Positions 1 to 9,495 of a stretch of DNA of 64,000 nucleotides are shown one piece after another. Positions within the stretch are counted from its first letter, which is position 1; the number at the start of each line of letters is the position of its first letter. Made by a program: the position numbers and the translations under genes. The stretch is from Galbibacter sp048266365 (GTDB lineage: Bacteria; Bacteroidota; Bacteroidia; Flavobacteriales; Flavobacteriaceae): contig NZ_JBLWZP010000003.1 of assembly GCF_048266365.1 (NCBI RefSeq), positions 62,001 through 126,000 of the forward strand. The letters are read 5' to 3'. The notes below the pieces were generated by a model that saw only the letters and a program-made list of their open reading frames with translations, did not search any database and was not told where the DNA came from.

Positions 1-1589
1 AATTTCCCTCGCATAAAATTGGTCTTTGTATCAAAAACATTTTTATAGTTTTTTGACCTTTTCATTAGATCCTGGTAATGTGTAGTGTCCTTTAATTCTT
101 TTGCAAGTAGAGCCAATGCGTAATCATCATAAGCGTATTCCAAGGTTTTAGAAACACCGGCTTTTCCTTTGGTCTCTACATGAGGGTTTTCAATATCTGG
201 GTCAGCAATAAATCCTTCACTGATATATTCTTCAATAAATGGTCTTGTTCCCCCCTCTTTATAGGCATTGTTAAGCAATAGTTGATAGGCCTTGTCAACA
301 TCAAAATCCTTGATTCCCCTAAGATAGGATCCACTGATAAATGGCGCCGCATGATCTCCGTGGAAAAACGTTGGTATGAACCCACTATGACTACCTCGAT
401 CCACCAGAGACTTGATAATATCGTTACAAAGTTCAGGATCCAAAATCTCTAACAACACTAATTTGTTGCGATAGGTATCCCAAAAGGAAGGATTGGTATA
501 ATACCGATGTCCTTTATTGACAATGGAATCTTTTTCATTACGGAAATCTCCGTTAGAATCGCTACGTAATGCAGGCCATAAAAAGGTTCTGTAAAGTGAG
601 GTATAAAAAAGTGTTTTCTCTTTTTTAGATCCTCCCTTAACGGCGATTTTAGATAGTAGATCGTTCCATACGGATTCCCCGCTTTCTCGAACCTCTTCTA
701 GGGTGCGTGTCCCAATTTCCTTGGCTAAGTTTTCTTTAGCATTTTCAATACTCACAAAAGATAAGCCGATACGAAGTACAACAGTGGTGGTAGACTCCCC
801 TATATTTAATAGGGTATAGCCTTTACTTTTGCCTTCATTATTTTTCTGAAGGCTTGTAATAGGAGTATTCAAATTCGCATAAAAATAAATGCGCTCTCTT
901 CCCATTTGCTGAAAACCAGCCACAGCACTATCTCCAATTTTTTCAAGTTCCCAACGATCAACATGATTGTTGGCAGTTCCTAAATCAAATAGGATCTTAG
1001 GCTTGTCTTGAGCTTCAAAGGTATATTTATGAATTCCTGCTCTGAGTGTAGAACTGAGTTCCACATTCACCTTATAATCCTCAAGATAAACTTGATAATA
1101 TGCCGCTGAAGCCTTTTCATTGGAATGCTTAAAAGAGGACTTATAGGGATAAGAAGCCTTTTCACCAGAAATGGGAAGTATAGGAATATTACAAAAATTC
1201 CAGTGCCCTTTGTTAGTGTGTGTAAATCCAAGAATTTCAGTATCCTCATATTGATACCCTGCTCCTGTACTATAGGCTGTTATTGGACTCAGTTGTACCA
1301 TTGCATTTGGCAAGGATGAACCAGGATAAACTAGACCTGCCCATACGCGCCAGTCCTTTGGAGGTGTATATCCTATTTGCTCAGGATCCGTTAAGGGAGC
1401 CGTCCCTATGAATGGATTCACATACTCGGTGTATGAAACATTTGTTTCGGGTGTTTGTGTAACTGACTTAGGCTGCTCTTGACAGCTAAATTGACCTAAG
1501 AGCACACTAAATAAACCGATTGTTCCACATATTTTGGACAAATAGTTGACAACGGTAGTTGACGTAAAGGCAGTAAAGGCTAATTTCAT
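1..1589 (-). CDS. GH92 alpha-mannosidase, partial (3' end outside window)
   Basis: About 530 N-terminal residues are visible; the gene continues past the left edge. The N-terminus is hydrophobic and ends in a lipobox-like GQFSC, so it is probably an outer-membrane or periplasmic lipoprotein. A VNPFIGT motif near residue 60, HTNKGHWN, SFWDTYRNKL and the HGDHAAPFI segment fit glycoside hydrolase family 92, calcium-dependent exo-mannosidases. The common GH92 form of the last motif is GDPAVPVI, so the variant could mean a shifted specificity. The start ATG overlaps the stop of the upstream GH125 gene by one base (TAATG), so the two genes are probably translationally coupled. Family call is firm; linkage specificity cannot be read. 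Confidence 0.85.
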   Translation of the reverse strand, partial: MKLAFTAFTSTTVVNYLSKICGTIGLFSVLLGQFSCQEQPKSVTQTPETNVSYTEYVNPFIGTAPLTDPEQIGYTPPKDWRVWAGLVYPGSSLPNAMVQLSPITAYSTGAGYQYEDTEILGFTHTNKGHWNFCNIPILPISGEKASYPYKSSFKHSNEKASAAYYQVYLEDYKVNVELSSTLRAGIHKYTFEAQDKPKILFDLGTANNHVDRWELEKIGDSAVAGFQQMGRERIYFYANLNTPITSLQKNNEGKSKGYTLLNIGESTTTVVLRIGLSFVSIENAKENLAKEIGTRTLEEVRESGESVWNDLLSKIAVKGGSKKEKTLFYTSLYRTFLWPALRSDSNGDFRNEKDSIVNKGHRYYTNPSFWDTYRNKLVLLEILDPELCNDIIKSLVDRGSHSGFIPTFFHGDHAAPFISGSYLRGIKDFDVDKAYQLLLNNAYKEGGTRPFIEEYISEGFIADPDIENPHVETKGKAGVSKTLEYAYDDYALALLAKELKDTTHYQDLMKRSKNYKNVFDTKTNFMRGK

Positions 1590-3007
1590 TATAGTAATTT
1601 TGGGTTTTCGTTATAGGTTTTCCAAAGCAATTCCCCAAATAAGGTGTTTGCCCAAGCAAACCATGATCTACTAAATTGTGTAGGATCATCCTTATGAAAA
1701 GATTCGTGCATAAATCCTGTATTACCATCCGTGTTTTTAAGACTTGTTATGCAGGCTTTTATTTCTTCTGGATCTGAACTAGTGAGTGCCTTAATACTTA
1801 AAGACATCGGCCATATCATATCCATTCCCACATGAGGTCCACCGATCCCTTGACCTGCTTTTCCTTTAAAGAAGAATGGATTATCAAGTGACCACACAAA
1901 ATTTCGGGTATTTTTATAAATAGGATCTTCAGCTTCTACAGCACCAAGGTATGGTAAGGATAACAAACTTGGCACATTGGCATCGTCCATCAGAAGATGA
2001 TTTCCATAGCCATCGATTTCAAATGCGTATATAGGACCATAATTAGGGTGCTCAACGATAGCATGTTTTTCTAAAGCTAGAGCCACCTCTTTACTAAGAT
2101 CCAAAAGTTGTTTTGCCAAGGCGGTATCATTGTGTAACTCTTCAACCATCTCCGCCGCCTGTTTAAGGCTTATAACTGCAAAGAAATTAGAAGGAATTAA
2201 AAATGAAAACACCGTAGCATCATCGCTTGGTCGAAAAGCGGAACTGATTAGTCCGACTGGTTTAACTGGGTAGCCATAACCTTTTAACGCCCTTGTATCA
2301 GTAGCATGAGGCGTTGTCCTCATAAAGGAATATGGACCTGGACCATCCTTTTGTTGTTGGTCTATAAAGGTCTGTAAAATTAAAGCTATAGCACTTTTCC
2401 ATTGTTGATCAAAAGGCGAGGTATCTCCTGTATTTTTCCAATAGTGATACGCCAATCGAATCGGGTAACAAAGTGAATCTATTTCATATTTTCGTTCATG
2501 GACTCCAGGTTGCATTTGAGTCAAATCACTAGCCCACTCCCCTTCTTTAGTAGGATCGTCATAAAATGCATTAGCATAAGGATCCTTAATTATATATTTC
2601 GTTTGTCGATTGATAACCCCGGCAATTAAGTTTTTTAAATCCTTATCCTGATCTGTAAATGCCATATAAGGCCAGACCTGAGCCGAGCTATCGCGCAGCC
2701 ACATGGCATCGATATCTCCAGTAATTACGTAGGTATCAGGCTTGCCGTCTATCTCCTTATATGTAACAGTAGTGTCCAGTGTATTTGGAAAACAATTATT
2801 AAACAACCATACCAATTTTGGGTCTTTGACCTTTTTGGAGAATTCCTTTATGGCCTTTTCAATTACTTTACTTTTGAAATTCCGCTCGCCTTCGGGAGTT
2901 CTTACTGTTGGGAAATCAAGTCTAGTAGAAGCCGTAAGCTCCATTGGGTTTATAAATGCAAGGCTTGAAGCCATAGTAGCGTTTTGAATAAAAGTTCTTC
3001 GTTTCAT
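1589..3007 (-). CDS. GH125 exo-alpha-1,6-mannosidase (DUF1237)
   Basis: The 472-residue protein starts MKRRTFIQNATMASS, a twin-Arg-like or Sec leader, so it is probably exported. The (alpha/alpha)6 family GH125 pattern is seen in GDIDAMWLRDSSAQVWPY, in the central GHERKYEIDSLCYPIRLAY-type segment, and in GGPHVGMDMIWPMS toward the C-terminus. Length matches the family. GH125 enzymes remove terminal alpha-1,6-mannose. Its partner is the overlapping GH92 gene, and the LacI-type regulator is upstream on the same strand. Together they form a small mannan or N-glycan trimming unit. No SusC/SusD pair accompanies them in the window. Confidence 0.88.
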   Translation of the reverse strand: MKRRTFIQNATMASSLAFINPMELTASTRLDFPTVRTPEGERNFKSKVIEKAIKEFSKKVKDPKLVWLFNNCFPNTLDTTVTYKEIDGKPDTYVITGDIDAMWLRDSSAQVWPYMAFTDQDKDLKNLIAGVINRQTKYIIKDPYANAFYDDPTKEGEWASDLTQMQPGVHERKYEIDSLCYPIRLAYHYWKNTGDTSPFDQQWKSAIALILQTFIDQQQKDGPGPYSFMRTTPHATDTRALKGYGYPVKPVGLISSAFRPSDDATVFSFLIPSNFFAVISLKQAAEMVEELHNDTALAKQLLDLSKEVALALEKHAIVEHPNYGPIYAFEIDGYGNHLLMDDANVPSLLSLPYLGAVEAEDPIYKNTRNFVWSLDNPFFFKGKAGQGIGGPHVGMDMIWPMSLSIKALTSSDPEEIKACITSLKNTDGNTGFMHESFHKDDPTQFSRSWFAWANTLFGELLWKTYNENPKLL

Positions 3008-3053
3008 AATAATTGCTGTTCTGGTTGTTCGTCCATTAATTTAATTATAATTT

Positions 3054-3088
3054 CAAATATACATTACTAAATCGTTTTAGCAAATATA
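3054..3088 (-). promoter_or_regulatory. Predicted GH125-GH92 promoter with LacI-type operator
   Basis: The dyad CTAAATCGTTTTAG at 3067-3080 has 5-bp arms around a central CG, the usual layout of LacI-family operators. On the minus strand a Bacteroidota -7 box TATATTTG lies directly upstream (3088-3081) and a second one directly downstream (3061-3054). A repressor bound here would cover the start site of the first promoter and the box of the second. No clear -33 TTTG was found. The adjacent LacI-type gene is the natural candidate regulator. Confidence 0.55.
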
Positions 3089-3135
3089 TTATTCTTTTTC
3101 TTTTATTAAATGGTGTTATTCACAGATTTTATATC

Positions 3136-4158
3136 TTAAAAGCGCTTTCTAGAAGAGTCTCTAACAATCAATGAGGATTCCAATACGACTTGTTTATTGG
3201 GAATATCTTTATCAGATTTGATTAATTTCAATAGAGTGTCCATAGCCTGCTTAGCCATGTTTGCAGTTGGCTGGGCTACCGCTGTAATGCTAGGACTGTA
3301 GGTTTTAAATAAATGACTATCATCAAAGGTGATAAACCCTATTCGATCAATTAAGCCGGGGAATTCGCGTTTAATAACTTCCAGACCAGTTTCTGTGAGG
3401 TAGTTCGTAGCAAAAAGTATGGCATCAATTTCTGGATGCTTTTTTAAAAAAGCCTTGATTTCCTTATCGCCCTGATCACTAATTGTTTTTGAGAATGGTA
3501 GTCTCAGAGAAATTTCTTTAAGGCCATGTTTAGAAATGGTATCCAGATACCCATTTAACCGATCCGCCATCTGGGACTGTTGGGTGTCAAGAGTAATATA
3601 GGCTATGTTTTCAAAACCATTACCCACAAGGTGCTCAATGGCTTTTTGAGTTGCCTCGGCATTATTAGTCACCACATAGTTGGTATCCAAATCAGGATAA
3701 TAGCGGTCGAATAATAACACAGGGATATGCTCCTCTATCAAATTCTTTATGGTGCTTTGAATATTTGGAGACGGCACGATAATAAAACCATCAACCTGTC
3801 GATTCTTAAATAAATGAATCAATTCCATTGACTTATTATCATCGTTATCATTACTACAAAACAACACCTTATATCCCTTCTTATACGCTAGATCTTCAAT
3901 AAGTCGGGCAAGTTTGGCGAAAAAAGAGTTGGCAATATCCTCCACCATAAATACAAGGATTTTGGACTCACCTGTCCGCAGACTTTGTGCCACCTGGTTA
4001 GGTTTATAATTGACCTTTTCTACATATTCAAGCACCTTCTTTGTAAGCTGCTTTGAAATATGCTTTTCTTCTGCTTTACCATTCAAGACAAAAGAAACAG
4101 TAGTCACAGAGATGTTTAAATCCGCTGCAATATCTTTTATAGATACTCTTTTTTTTCT
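3136..4158 (-). CDS. LacI-family transcriptional regulator
   Basis: The reading frame opens 11 codons earlier, but the Met before RKKRVSIKDIAADLN is the better start because it puts the helix-turn-helix at the extreme N-terminus; this gives 340 residues. The HTH and hinge are SIKDIAADLNISVTTVSFVLNGK. The rest is a periplasmic-binding-protein-like sugar sensor domain, with the usual FFAKLARLIEDLAYKKGY and DGFIIVPSP segments. It sits between the arabinose operon and the GH125-GH92 pair on the same strand. A dyad between it and GH125 looks like its operator, so it probably responds to a mannoside. The effector is inferred only from this position. Confidence 0.88.
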   Translation of the reverse strand, partial: RKKRVSIKDIAADLNISVTTVSFVLNGKAEEKHISKQLTKKVLEYVEKVNYKPNQVAQSLRTGESKILVFMVEDIANSFFAKLARLIEDLAYKKGYKVLFCSNDNDDNKSMELIHLFKNRQVDGFIIVPSPNIQSTIKNLIEEHIPVLLFDRYYPDLDTNYVVTNNAEATQKAIEHLVGNGFENIAYITLDTQQSQMADRLNGYLDTISKHGLKEISLRLPFSKTISDQGDKEIKAFLKKHPEIDAILFATNYLTETGLEVIKREFPGLIDRIGFITFDDSHLFKTYSPSITAVAQPTANMAKQAMDTLLKLIKSDKDIPNKQVVLESSLIVRDSSRKRF

Positions 4159-4392
4159 CATTATTAAGCTATCAGTAATTACGAATGCCATGAAATATAG
4201 GGAGTTATTTCTTTGGGAGGGGCTAAATTATAAAAAAAGTTAACATTTTATACCATCCCCTTTTTTAAATTGTTGTTACTCTATGACGAATTGTTACTAC
4301 AATCCCAACCAATTTGAATCAAACAAGGCCTGAATTTAATTATCCAAGCCCCATTTGTGATTTCAAAATTATAAACAATAATTAGTGGTGAC

Positions 4393-6012
4393 TTATTTAC
4401 CGTTAAACAGTATCATCACACCAATTACGATCACTATAATTAGGATCGAAACAGCAACATCTACCCAGCTATAACTACTTTTATTTTTTTCTTTTTCTTC
4501 TTCCGTAATCGTACTAAAAGTAAGGTTTTTAACCTTTTCTTCTGATGGGTTTTTAGTAAGTAAACTCACTACAATCGCTAGTAAGATACAGAACAGGAAG
4601 AACCAAGCTCCAAAGGTTAAGAAGTTCATATCACCAAGGGCGAACAAAAATCCGTCAGGATCCAGACTATCTTTAACCAATTCAAGAATAATTCTAAAGG
4701 CTCCTACCACAAACCCGGTAACCAACGTCACAAACGCACCATGGGCATTGATTCGCTTGTGGAAAATTCCCAAGAGAAAAACCGCAGTAATTGGAGGTGA
4801 AATATAGGATTGAACTTTTTGTAGGTATTCATACAATACACCAGAGATATTAGCCATAATTGGAATCCAAATGATACCGATAATAACAACTATAACGGTT
4901 GCCATCTGACCTGTTCTTACTAGTTTCTTCTCAGGAGTATTTGGTCTGAGTTTCTTGTAGATATCTACAGTAAATAATGTAGAACATGAATTAAATACAG
5001 AGGCCAATGAACTCATAAGCGCTGCTAATAATCCAGCAGCAACCAAACCTCTTAAACCGGATGGTAATAAGTTACTCATTAATACAGGGAAGGCTTCATC
5101 TGGTGAATCCCAATGTAACTCTCCTCGCATTTTCAAAGTAAGTGCAATAACTCCTGGAATTAGGAATAGGAAAACCGGTAATAATTTCAAGAGCGCACCA
5201 AAAATGGTTCCTCTTCTACCTTCTTTTATGTTTCTAGCTGTAAGGGTACGTTGAACGATATACTGATCCGTACACCAATACCATATACCAACAATAGTAC
5301 TTGTTATCAATAAGGTAGGCCACGGAAATTCAGGATCAGAGGCAGAACGCCACATATTAAGGTATTCCGGAGTCACCGTTTCCTTCATACTTTCCCATCC
5401 TCCCACTTCCTGTAGTCCAAGAAAAGTCAATACTGCCGCACCCAATACCAATACAATGGCCTGGAGAGCTTCCGTATATATCACGGCCCGCATTCCTCCA
5501 ATCACAGTATAAATACCAGTCAGAATTACAGTGGACAATGCGCCTGTCCAAAAATCAATTCCTAAAAGTGCCGATACCACAATTCCTCCAGCGTAAATGG
5601 TCACGGAGATTTTTGTAAGCACATAAGCGATGATTGAAAATATAGATAAGACCCACCTTGAACGGGAATCAAATCGTTTTTCTAGGAATTCCGGCATGGT
5701 AAAAACACCACTTCGCGCATAAAACGGTAAAAAGATCCAACCAAGCATTAGGACTACCCATGCCTGTATTTCATATATTAACATTGGTAGTTTATCTCCA
5801 GCACCTGCCCCGGCCAGTCCGACCACATGCTCAGAACCGATATTGGATGCAAATATGGAAGTACCTACTACAAACCAGCCGATGTTACGTCCAGCCAAAA
5901 AGTAATCTTCAGTGTTGTTTTGTTTTTTTCTAATAATCCATATGGCTATACCCGCTAATACCAAAAAGTATAGTCCGATACAAATCCAATCCAGTGTATC
6001 TAATGTCTTCAT
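4393..6012 (-). CDS. Sodium/sugar symporter (SSS family, SglT-like)
   Basis: The 539-residue integral membrane protein has about 14 hydrophobic segments, starting LDWICIGLYFLVLAGIAIWI. The family signatures include SNIGSEHVVGLAGAGA, the WVVLMLGWIFLPFYARSG segment and GLVAAGLLAALMSSLASVFNS. The sodium:solute symporter family takes up monosaccharides into the cytoplasm with Na+. It is the last gene of the arabinose operon, 37 bp after galM, so L-arabinose is the likely substrate. This explains why the locus needs no ABC transporter. Specificity within SSS (arabinose, galactose, glucose) is inferred from context. Confidence 0.88.
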   Translation of the reverse strand: MKTLDTLDWICIGLYFLVLAGIAIWIIRKKQNNTEDYFLAGRNIGWFVVGTSIFASNIGSEHVVGLAGAGAGDKLPMLIYEIQAWVVLMLGWIFLPFYARSGVFTMPEFLEKRFDSRSRWVLSIFSIIAYVLTKISVTIYAGGIVVSALLGIDFWTGALSTVILTGIYTVIGGMRAVIYTEALQAIVLVLGAAVLTFLGLQEVGGWESMKETVTPEYLNMWRSASDPEFPWPTLLITSTIVGIWYWCTDQYIVQRTLTARNIKEGRRGTIFGALLKLLPVFLFLIPGVIALTLKMRGELHWDSPDEAFPVLMSNLLPSGLRGLVAAGLLAALMSSLASVFNSCSTLFTVDIYKKLRPNTPEKKLVRTGQMATVIVVIIGIIWIPIMANISGVLYEYLQKVQSYISPPITAVFLLGIFHKRINAHGAFVTLVTGFVVGAFRIILELVKDSLDPDGFLFALGDMNFLTFGAWFFLFCILLAIVVSLLTKNPSEEKVKNLTFSTITEEEKEKNKSSYSWVDVAVSILIIVIVIGVMILFNGK

Positions 6013-6049
6013 CTTATAAAAATATTCTGTTAGGTTGTTTTTGTTTGCT

Positions 6050-7243
6050 TTATTTCACTGAAAACTTAAAGGTCGTTTCGCTTGTATAGGTCTGTTCTGG
6101 ATTTAGAACCACCGATGGAAAATTCTCTTGATTTGGAGAATCTGGATAGTGTTGAGTTTCAAGACAAAAACCTGAACGCTTTGCATAGGTACCTCCTGAT
6201 TTTGATTTCAGGGTGCCGTCAAGGAAGTTACCGGAGTAAAATTGAATGCCAGGTTCTGTAGTATACACTTCCATAAAACGCCCACTACCTGGATCATAAG
6301 CAGTTGCTGCAAGGCTTAAACCATCTGAGTTTCTATTGAGTACCCAACAGTGATCATAGCCTAGGCCACGTTTCAACTGCTCCGTGTCTTGATTGATTTC
6401 CTTTCCAATAGTTTTGGACTGTTTAAAATCAAAAGGTGTTCCTGCTACAGGTTTAAATTCTCCTGTTGGAATTAAAGTTGCATCTACCGGTAAAAAGGTA
6501 TCCGCGTTAATTGCGATTTGTTGGCCCAATATATCTTTAGAAAAATCACCGGACAAATTAAAGTAAGAGTGTTGGGTAAGGTTCACAACAGTCTTTTTAT
6601 CTGTATTAGCCTTATAATTAACCTTTAAGGTGTTATCATTGGTTAAGGTGTAGGTCACCGTAGTATTCAAATTTCCAGGATAGCCTTCTTCCATATCCTT
6701 ACTCAAATAATGCAATTGTAGTGCAACACTCTCTGCATTGGTTATTTTTGTAACCTCCCAAACCACTTTGTCAAAACCTTTATTTCCTCCGTGCAGGTGA
6801 TTTTGACCATCATTCTGTGCCAGTGTATATTCTGTACCATCAAGACTGAATTTTCCTTTGGCGATTCTGTTGCCAAATCGACCAATTATAGCACCAAAAT
6901 ACGGTGGCGGTGTCAGATAACCCTCTAAAGAATTAAACCCTAAAACCACATCGGCAATCTTACCGTCTTTATCCGGAACTTCAAGGTTGGTAATAATTCC
7001 ACCATAATTGATCACAGAGATCGCCATTCCGTTGGCATTAGTCATAGTGTATTTTTGAATGGATTCACCACTGGGTAATTGTCCGAAATCTTCTTGCAAA
7101 ATTGCAAGACTATCTTTTTGACTTTCCATTGCATTGTCTGTTTGTTTTGCATCTTCTTTTCCGGCTTTATTCTTACACTGAACGGTTAAGAATACCACTG
7201 AAAAAACCAGTAAAAATTTCATGCTGCTTTTTAATGTTTTCAT
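6050..7243 (-). CDS. galM: Aldose 1-epimerase, lipoprotein (mutarotase)
   Basis: The protein has 397 residues with a type II signal peptide ending VFLTVQC, so it is probably a periplasm-facing lipoprotein. GalM motifs are NYGGIITNLEVPD, IGRFGNRIAKGKF, LHGGNKGFDKVVW, the catalytic-His segment LTQHSYFNLSG and the C-terminal PGIQFYSGNFLDG. GalM interconverts alpha and beta anomers of aldoses. Being exported and next to the symporter and AraA, it probably equilibrates arabinose anomers released by the GH51, GH43 and GH127 enzymes before uptake. The spacing to araA is 18 bp and to sglT 37 bp. Confidence 0.9.
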   Translation of the reverse strand: MKTLKSSMKFLLVFSVVFLTVQCKNKAGKEDAKQTDNAMESQKDSLAILQEDFGQLPSGESIQKYTMTNANGMAISVINYGGIITNLEVPDKDGKIADVVLGFNSLEGYLTPPPYFGAIIGRFGNRIAKGKFSLDGTEYTLAQNDGQNHLHGGNKGFDKVVWEVTKITNAESVALQLHYLSKDMEEGYPGNLNTTVTYTLTNDNTLKVNYKANTDKKTVVNLTQHSYFNLSGDFSKDILGQQIAINADTFLPVDATLIPTGEFKPVAGTPFDFKQSKTIGKEINQDTEQLKRGLGYDHCWVLNRNSDGLSLAATAYDPGSGRFMEVYTTEPGIQFYSGNFLDGTLKSKSGGTYAKRSGFCLETQHYPDSPNQENFPSVVLNPEQTYTSETTFKFSVK

Positions 7244-7261
7244 AATGTTAAGTTTTGTCGG

Positions 7262-8767
7262 TTACATTCCATGTTGAAAAATATGGTAATAAGCCTCATT
7301 TGCATTCAAGGTGTCTTTAAAGCTTCTGATTCGAGTATCTGAGTCGATTACCAGTAGTTCAATACCCGCAATATCGGCAAAGTCCTCCATATATTCTGTA
7401 TGCAATGCCTGAGAATATACGGTATGATGTGCACCACCGGCTAATATCCATGCTGTTGTTGCGGTTTCCAGATTAGGCTTACAATCCCAAAGTACTCTTG
7501 CTACCGGAAGCTTAGGTAAATCCGCCATAGGCTTAATCGCCTCAACTTCATTGACCACCAAACGGAAACGATTTCCCATATCCACTAAGGAGGCGTTAAT
7601 CGCTGGTCCAGCGGGAGAATTAAAAACCAATCGCACAGGATCCTCTTTACCCCCAATTCCAAGTGGATGCACCTCACAAGAAGGTTTTCCTTGTGCAATC
7701 GATGGACATATTTCAAGCATATGTGAGCCTAAAACATAGGATTTTTGTTCCGTGAAGTGATAGGTGTAATCTTCCATAAATGAGGTTCCACCTTCAAGCC
7801 CTGAAGCCATCACTTTCATGCTGCGTAGCATGGCAGCGGTTTTCCAATCTCCTTCACCACCAAAGCCATAACCGTCAGCCATCAACCTTTGAACAGCTAG
7901 ACCAGGAAGTTGTTTAAGAGCACCTAAATTTTCAAAGGTGTCTGTAAATGCTTTGAATCCGCCCTGGTCTAAAAACTGACGAAGTCCCAATTCTATCTTT
8001 GCAGCATCAACAAGCGATTGTCGCTGTTCTCCTCCGGATCTAAGCGACTCTGTGAGGTTATAGGAGTGCTCGTAGACTTCAAGGAGTTCATTCAGGTCTG
8101 CATCGCTAACAGCCTCTATGTGTTGTACAACATCAGAGGAGTCATAACCATTCACTTCGAAACCAAAACGGATTTGAGCTTCTACCTTGTCTCCATCGGT
8201 AACGGCCACCTGTCTCATATTATCTCCAATCCTGGCAACACGCAAGTGCTGTAGTTCGTCCCATCCCAGAACAACCCGCGACCATACGCCTATCTGAGAT
8301 TGCACATGTTGTGATCTCCAGTGTCCTACAACTACCTTTCTCTTTTTGCGCATCCTGGACATCATGAAACCAAATTCACGATCTCCATGGGCAGATTGAT
8401 TGAGATTCATAAAATCCATATCAATAGCATTCCAAGGAATTTCAGCGTTAAATTGTGTGTGTAAATGGCAAAGTGGCTTCTTTAAAAGATTTAAGCCGGC
8501 AATCCACATTTTGGCTGGTGAAAAAGTATGCATCCAGCTAAGGATTCCAATACAGTTTCTAGAACTATTAGCCGCTATACACAGTGCCGTAATTTCTTCA
8601 GATGTAGTAACAATGTCTTTATAGACAATCCGAACATTTATACGTGCAGATGCACCCAGCTCAGTGGCAATAGTTTTGGCGTTATTCGCTACTTGTTTTA
8701 AAGTTTCAGGGCCGTATAAGTGTTGACTTCCTGTAACAAACCAAATTTCTTTTTCAGTTAAAATCAT
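7262..8767 (-). CDS. araA: L-arabinose isomerase
   Basis: The start chosen is the Met before ILTEKEIWFVTGSQHLYG, giving 501 residues, the normal AraA length. The frame extends 15 codons upstream into araD but that extension is not conserved. Signature segments are TEKEIWFVTGSQHLYG, LHTQFNAEIPW, GFGGEGDWKTAA and GGTSFMEDYTYHF, with the metal-binding His and Glu residues. The enzyme converts L-arabinose to L-ribulose in the cytoplasm. It follows araD by 13 bp in an araB-araD-araA order, unlike the araBAD order of enterobacteria. Expression is expected to be under the Nudix regulator upstream of susC. Confidence 0.97.
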   Translation of the reverse strand: MILTEKEIWFVTGSQHLYGPETLKQVANNAKTIATELGASARINVRIVYKDIVTTSEEITALCIAANSSRNCIGILSWMHTFSPAKMWIAGLNLLKKPLCHLHTQFNAEIPWNAIDMDFMNLNQSAHGDREFGFMMSRMRKKRKVVVGHWRSQHVQSQIGVWSRVVLGWDELQHLRVARIGDNMRQVAVTDGDKVEAQIRFGFEVNGYDSSDVVQHIEAVSDADLNELLEVYEHSYNLTESLRSGGEQRQSLVDAAKIELGLRQFLDQGGFKAFTDTFENLGALKQLPGLAVQRLMADGYGFGGEGDWKTAAMLRSMKVMASGLEGGTSFMEDYTYHFTEQKSYVLGSHMLEICPSIAQGKPSCEVHPLGIGGKEDPVRLVFNSPAGPAINASLVDMGNRFRLVVNEVEAIKPMADLPKLPVARVLWDCKPNLETATTAWILAGGAHHTVYSQALHTEYMEDFADIAGIELLVIDSDTRIRSFKDTLNANEAYYHIFQHGM

Positions 8768-8780
8768 TATATATATTATT

Positions 8781-9485
8781 TTATTCTTGTCCATAATAAG
8801 CATCCTTTCCATGCTTACGTTGGTAGTGTTTTTTAATCAATGAATTTTTTAATCTAGGTGCATTGGGGTTGATTTGCAAGGTTAAAAAGGCCATTCTAGC
8901 AATCTCTTCCAATACTTTACTATTGTACACAGCCTTTGCTGCCGTTGGCCCCCAACTAAACGGACCGTGATTTCCTAATAAAACCATTTGAACTTCCTGG
9001 TGGCTCAAACCCTTTTCCTTGAAACAATCTAATATCTGAATACCGGTGTTGTGCTCGTAATTTCCTTGAATTAAATCATCGTGCATTGGAGCTGCACAAG
9101 GAATATCTGCTACCAAGTGGTCCGCATGAGTCGTTCCAAAAATCGGAATATCCTTTTGGGCTTGCGCCCAAGCCACAGAATAGGTTGCATGGGTATGCGC
9201 AATTCCTCCTATATCTGTCCAGTGTTTGTATAGATACGCGTGGGTTTTGGTATCAGAAGAAGGCCTCATGTTTCCTTCAACTATAGTATTGTCAAAATCT
9301 ACAATAACAATATCCTCTGGTTTAAGAGTCTCATAAGGGACACCACTAGGTTTGATCGCAAAAACACCATTTCCCCTGTCCACGGCACTCACATTTCCGA
9401 AGGTATAGATCACCAGATTCAATGCGTTTAATTCCATATTGGCCTGGTAACATTCTTGTTTTAAATCTCGATATTTAGAATCCAT
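8781..9485 (-). CDS. araD: L-ribulose-5-phosphate 4-epimerase
   Basis: The 234-residue class II aldolase-fold protein has the metal-binding motifs GIAHTHATYSVAWAQ and FGTTHADHLV and the early DFDNTIVEG and KPSGVPYETL segments. It converts L-ribulose-5-phosphate to D-xylulose-5-phosphate, feeding the pentose phosphate pathway. Length matches the family. It lies 10 bp downstream of araB and 13 bp upstream of araA. Confidence is high that this is AraD rather than another class II aldolase, because of its neighbours. Confidence 0.97.
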   Translation of the reverse strand: MDSKYRDLKQECYQANMELNALNLVIYTFGNVSAVDRGNGVFAIKPSGVPYETLKPEDIVIVDFDNTIVEGNMRPSSDTKTHAYLYKHWTDIGGIAHTHATYSVAWAQAQKDIPIFGTTHADHLVADIPCAAPMHDDLIQGNYEHNTGIQILDCFKEKGLSHQEVQMVLLGNHGPFSWGPTAAKAVYNSKVLEEIARMAFLTLQINPNAPRLKNSLIKKHYQRKHGKDAYYGQE

Positions 9486-9495
9486 AAGATCTAGT

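Noticed and set aside
8768..8812. Longer AraA with 15 extra N-terminal residues
   Set aside because: Would overlap araD, and family members start at the ILTEKEIWF region.
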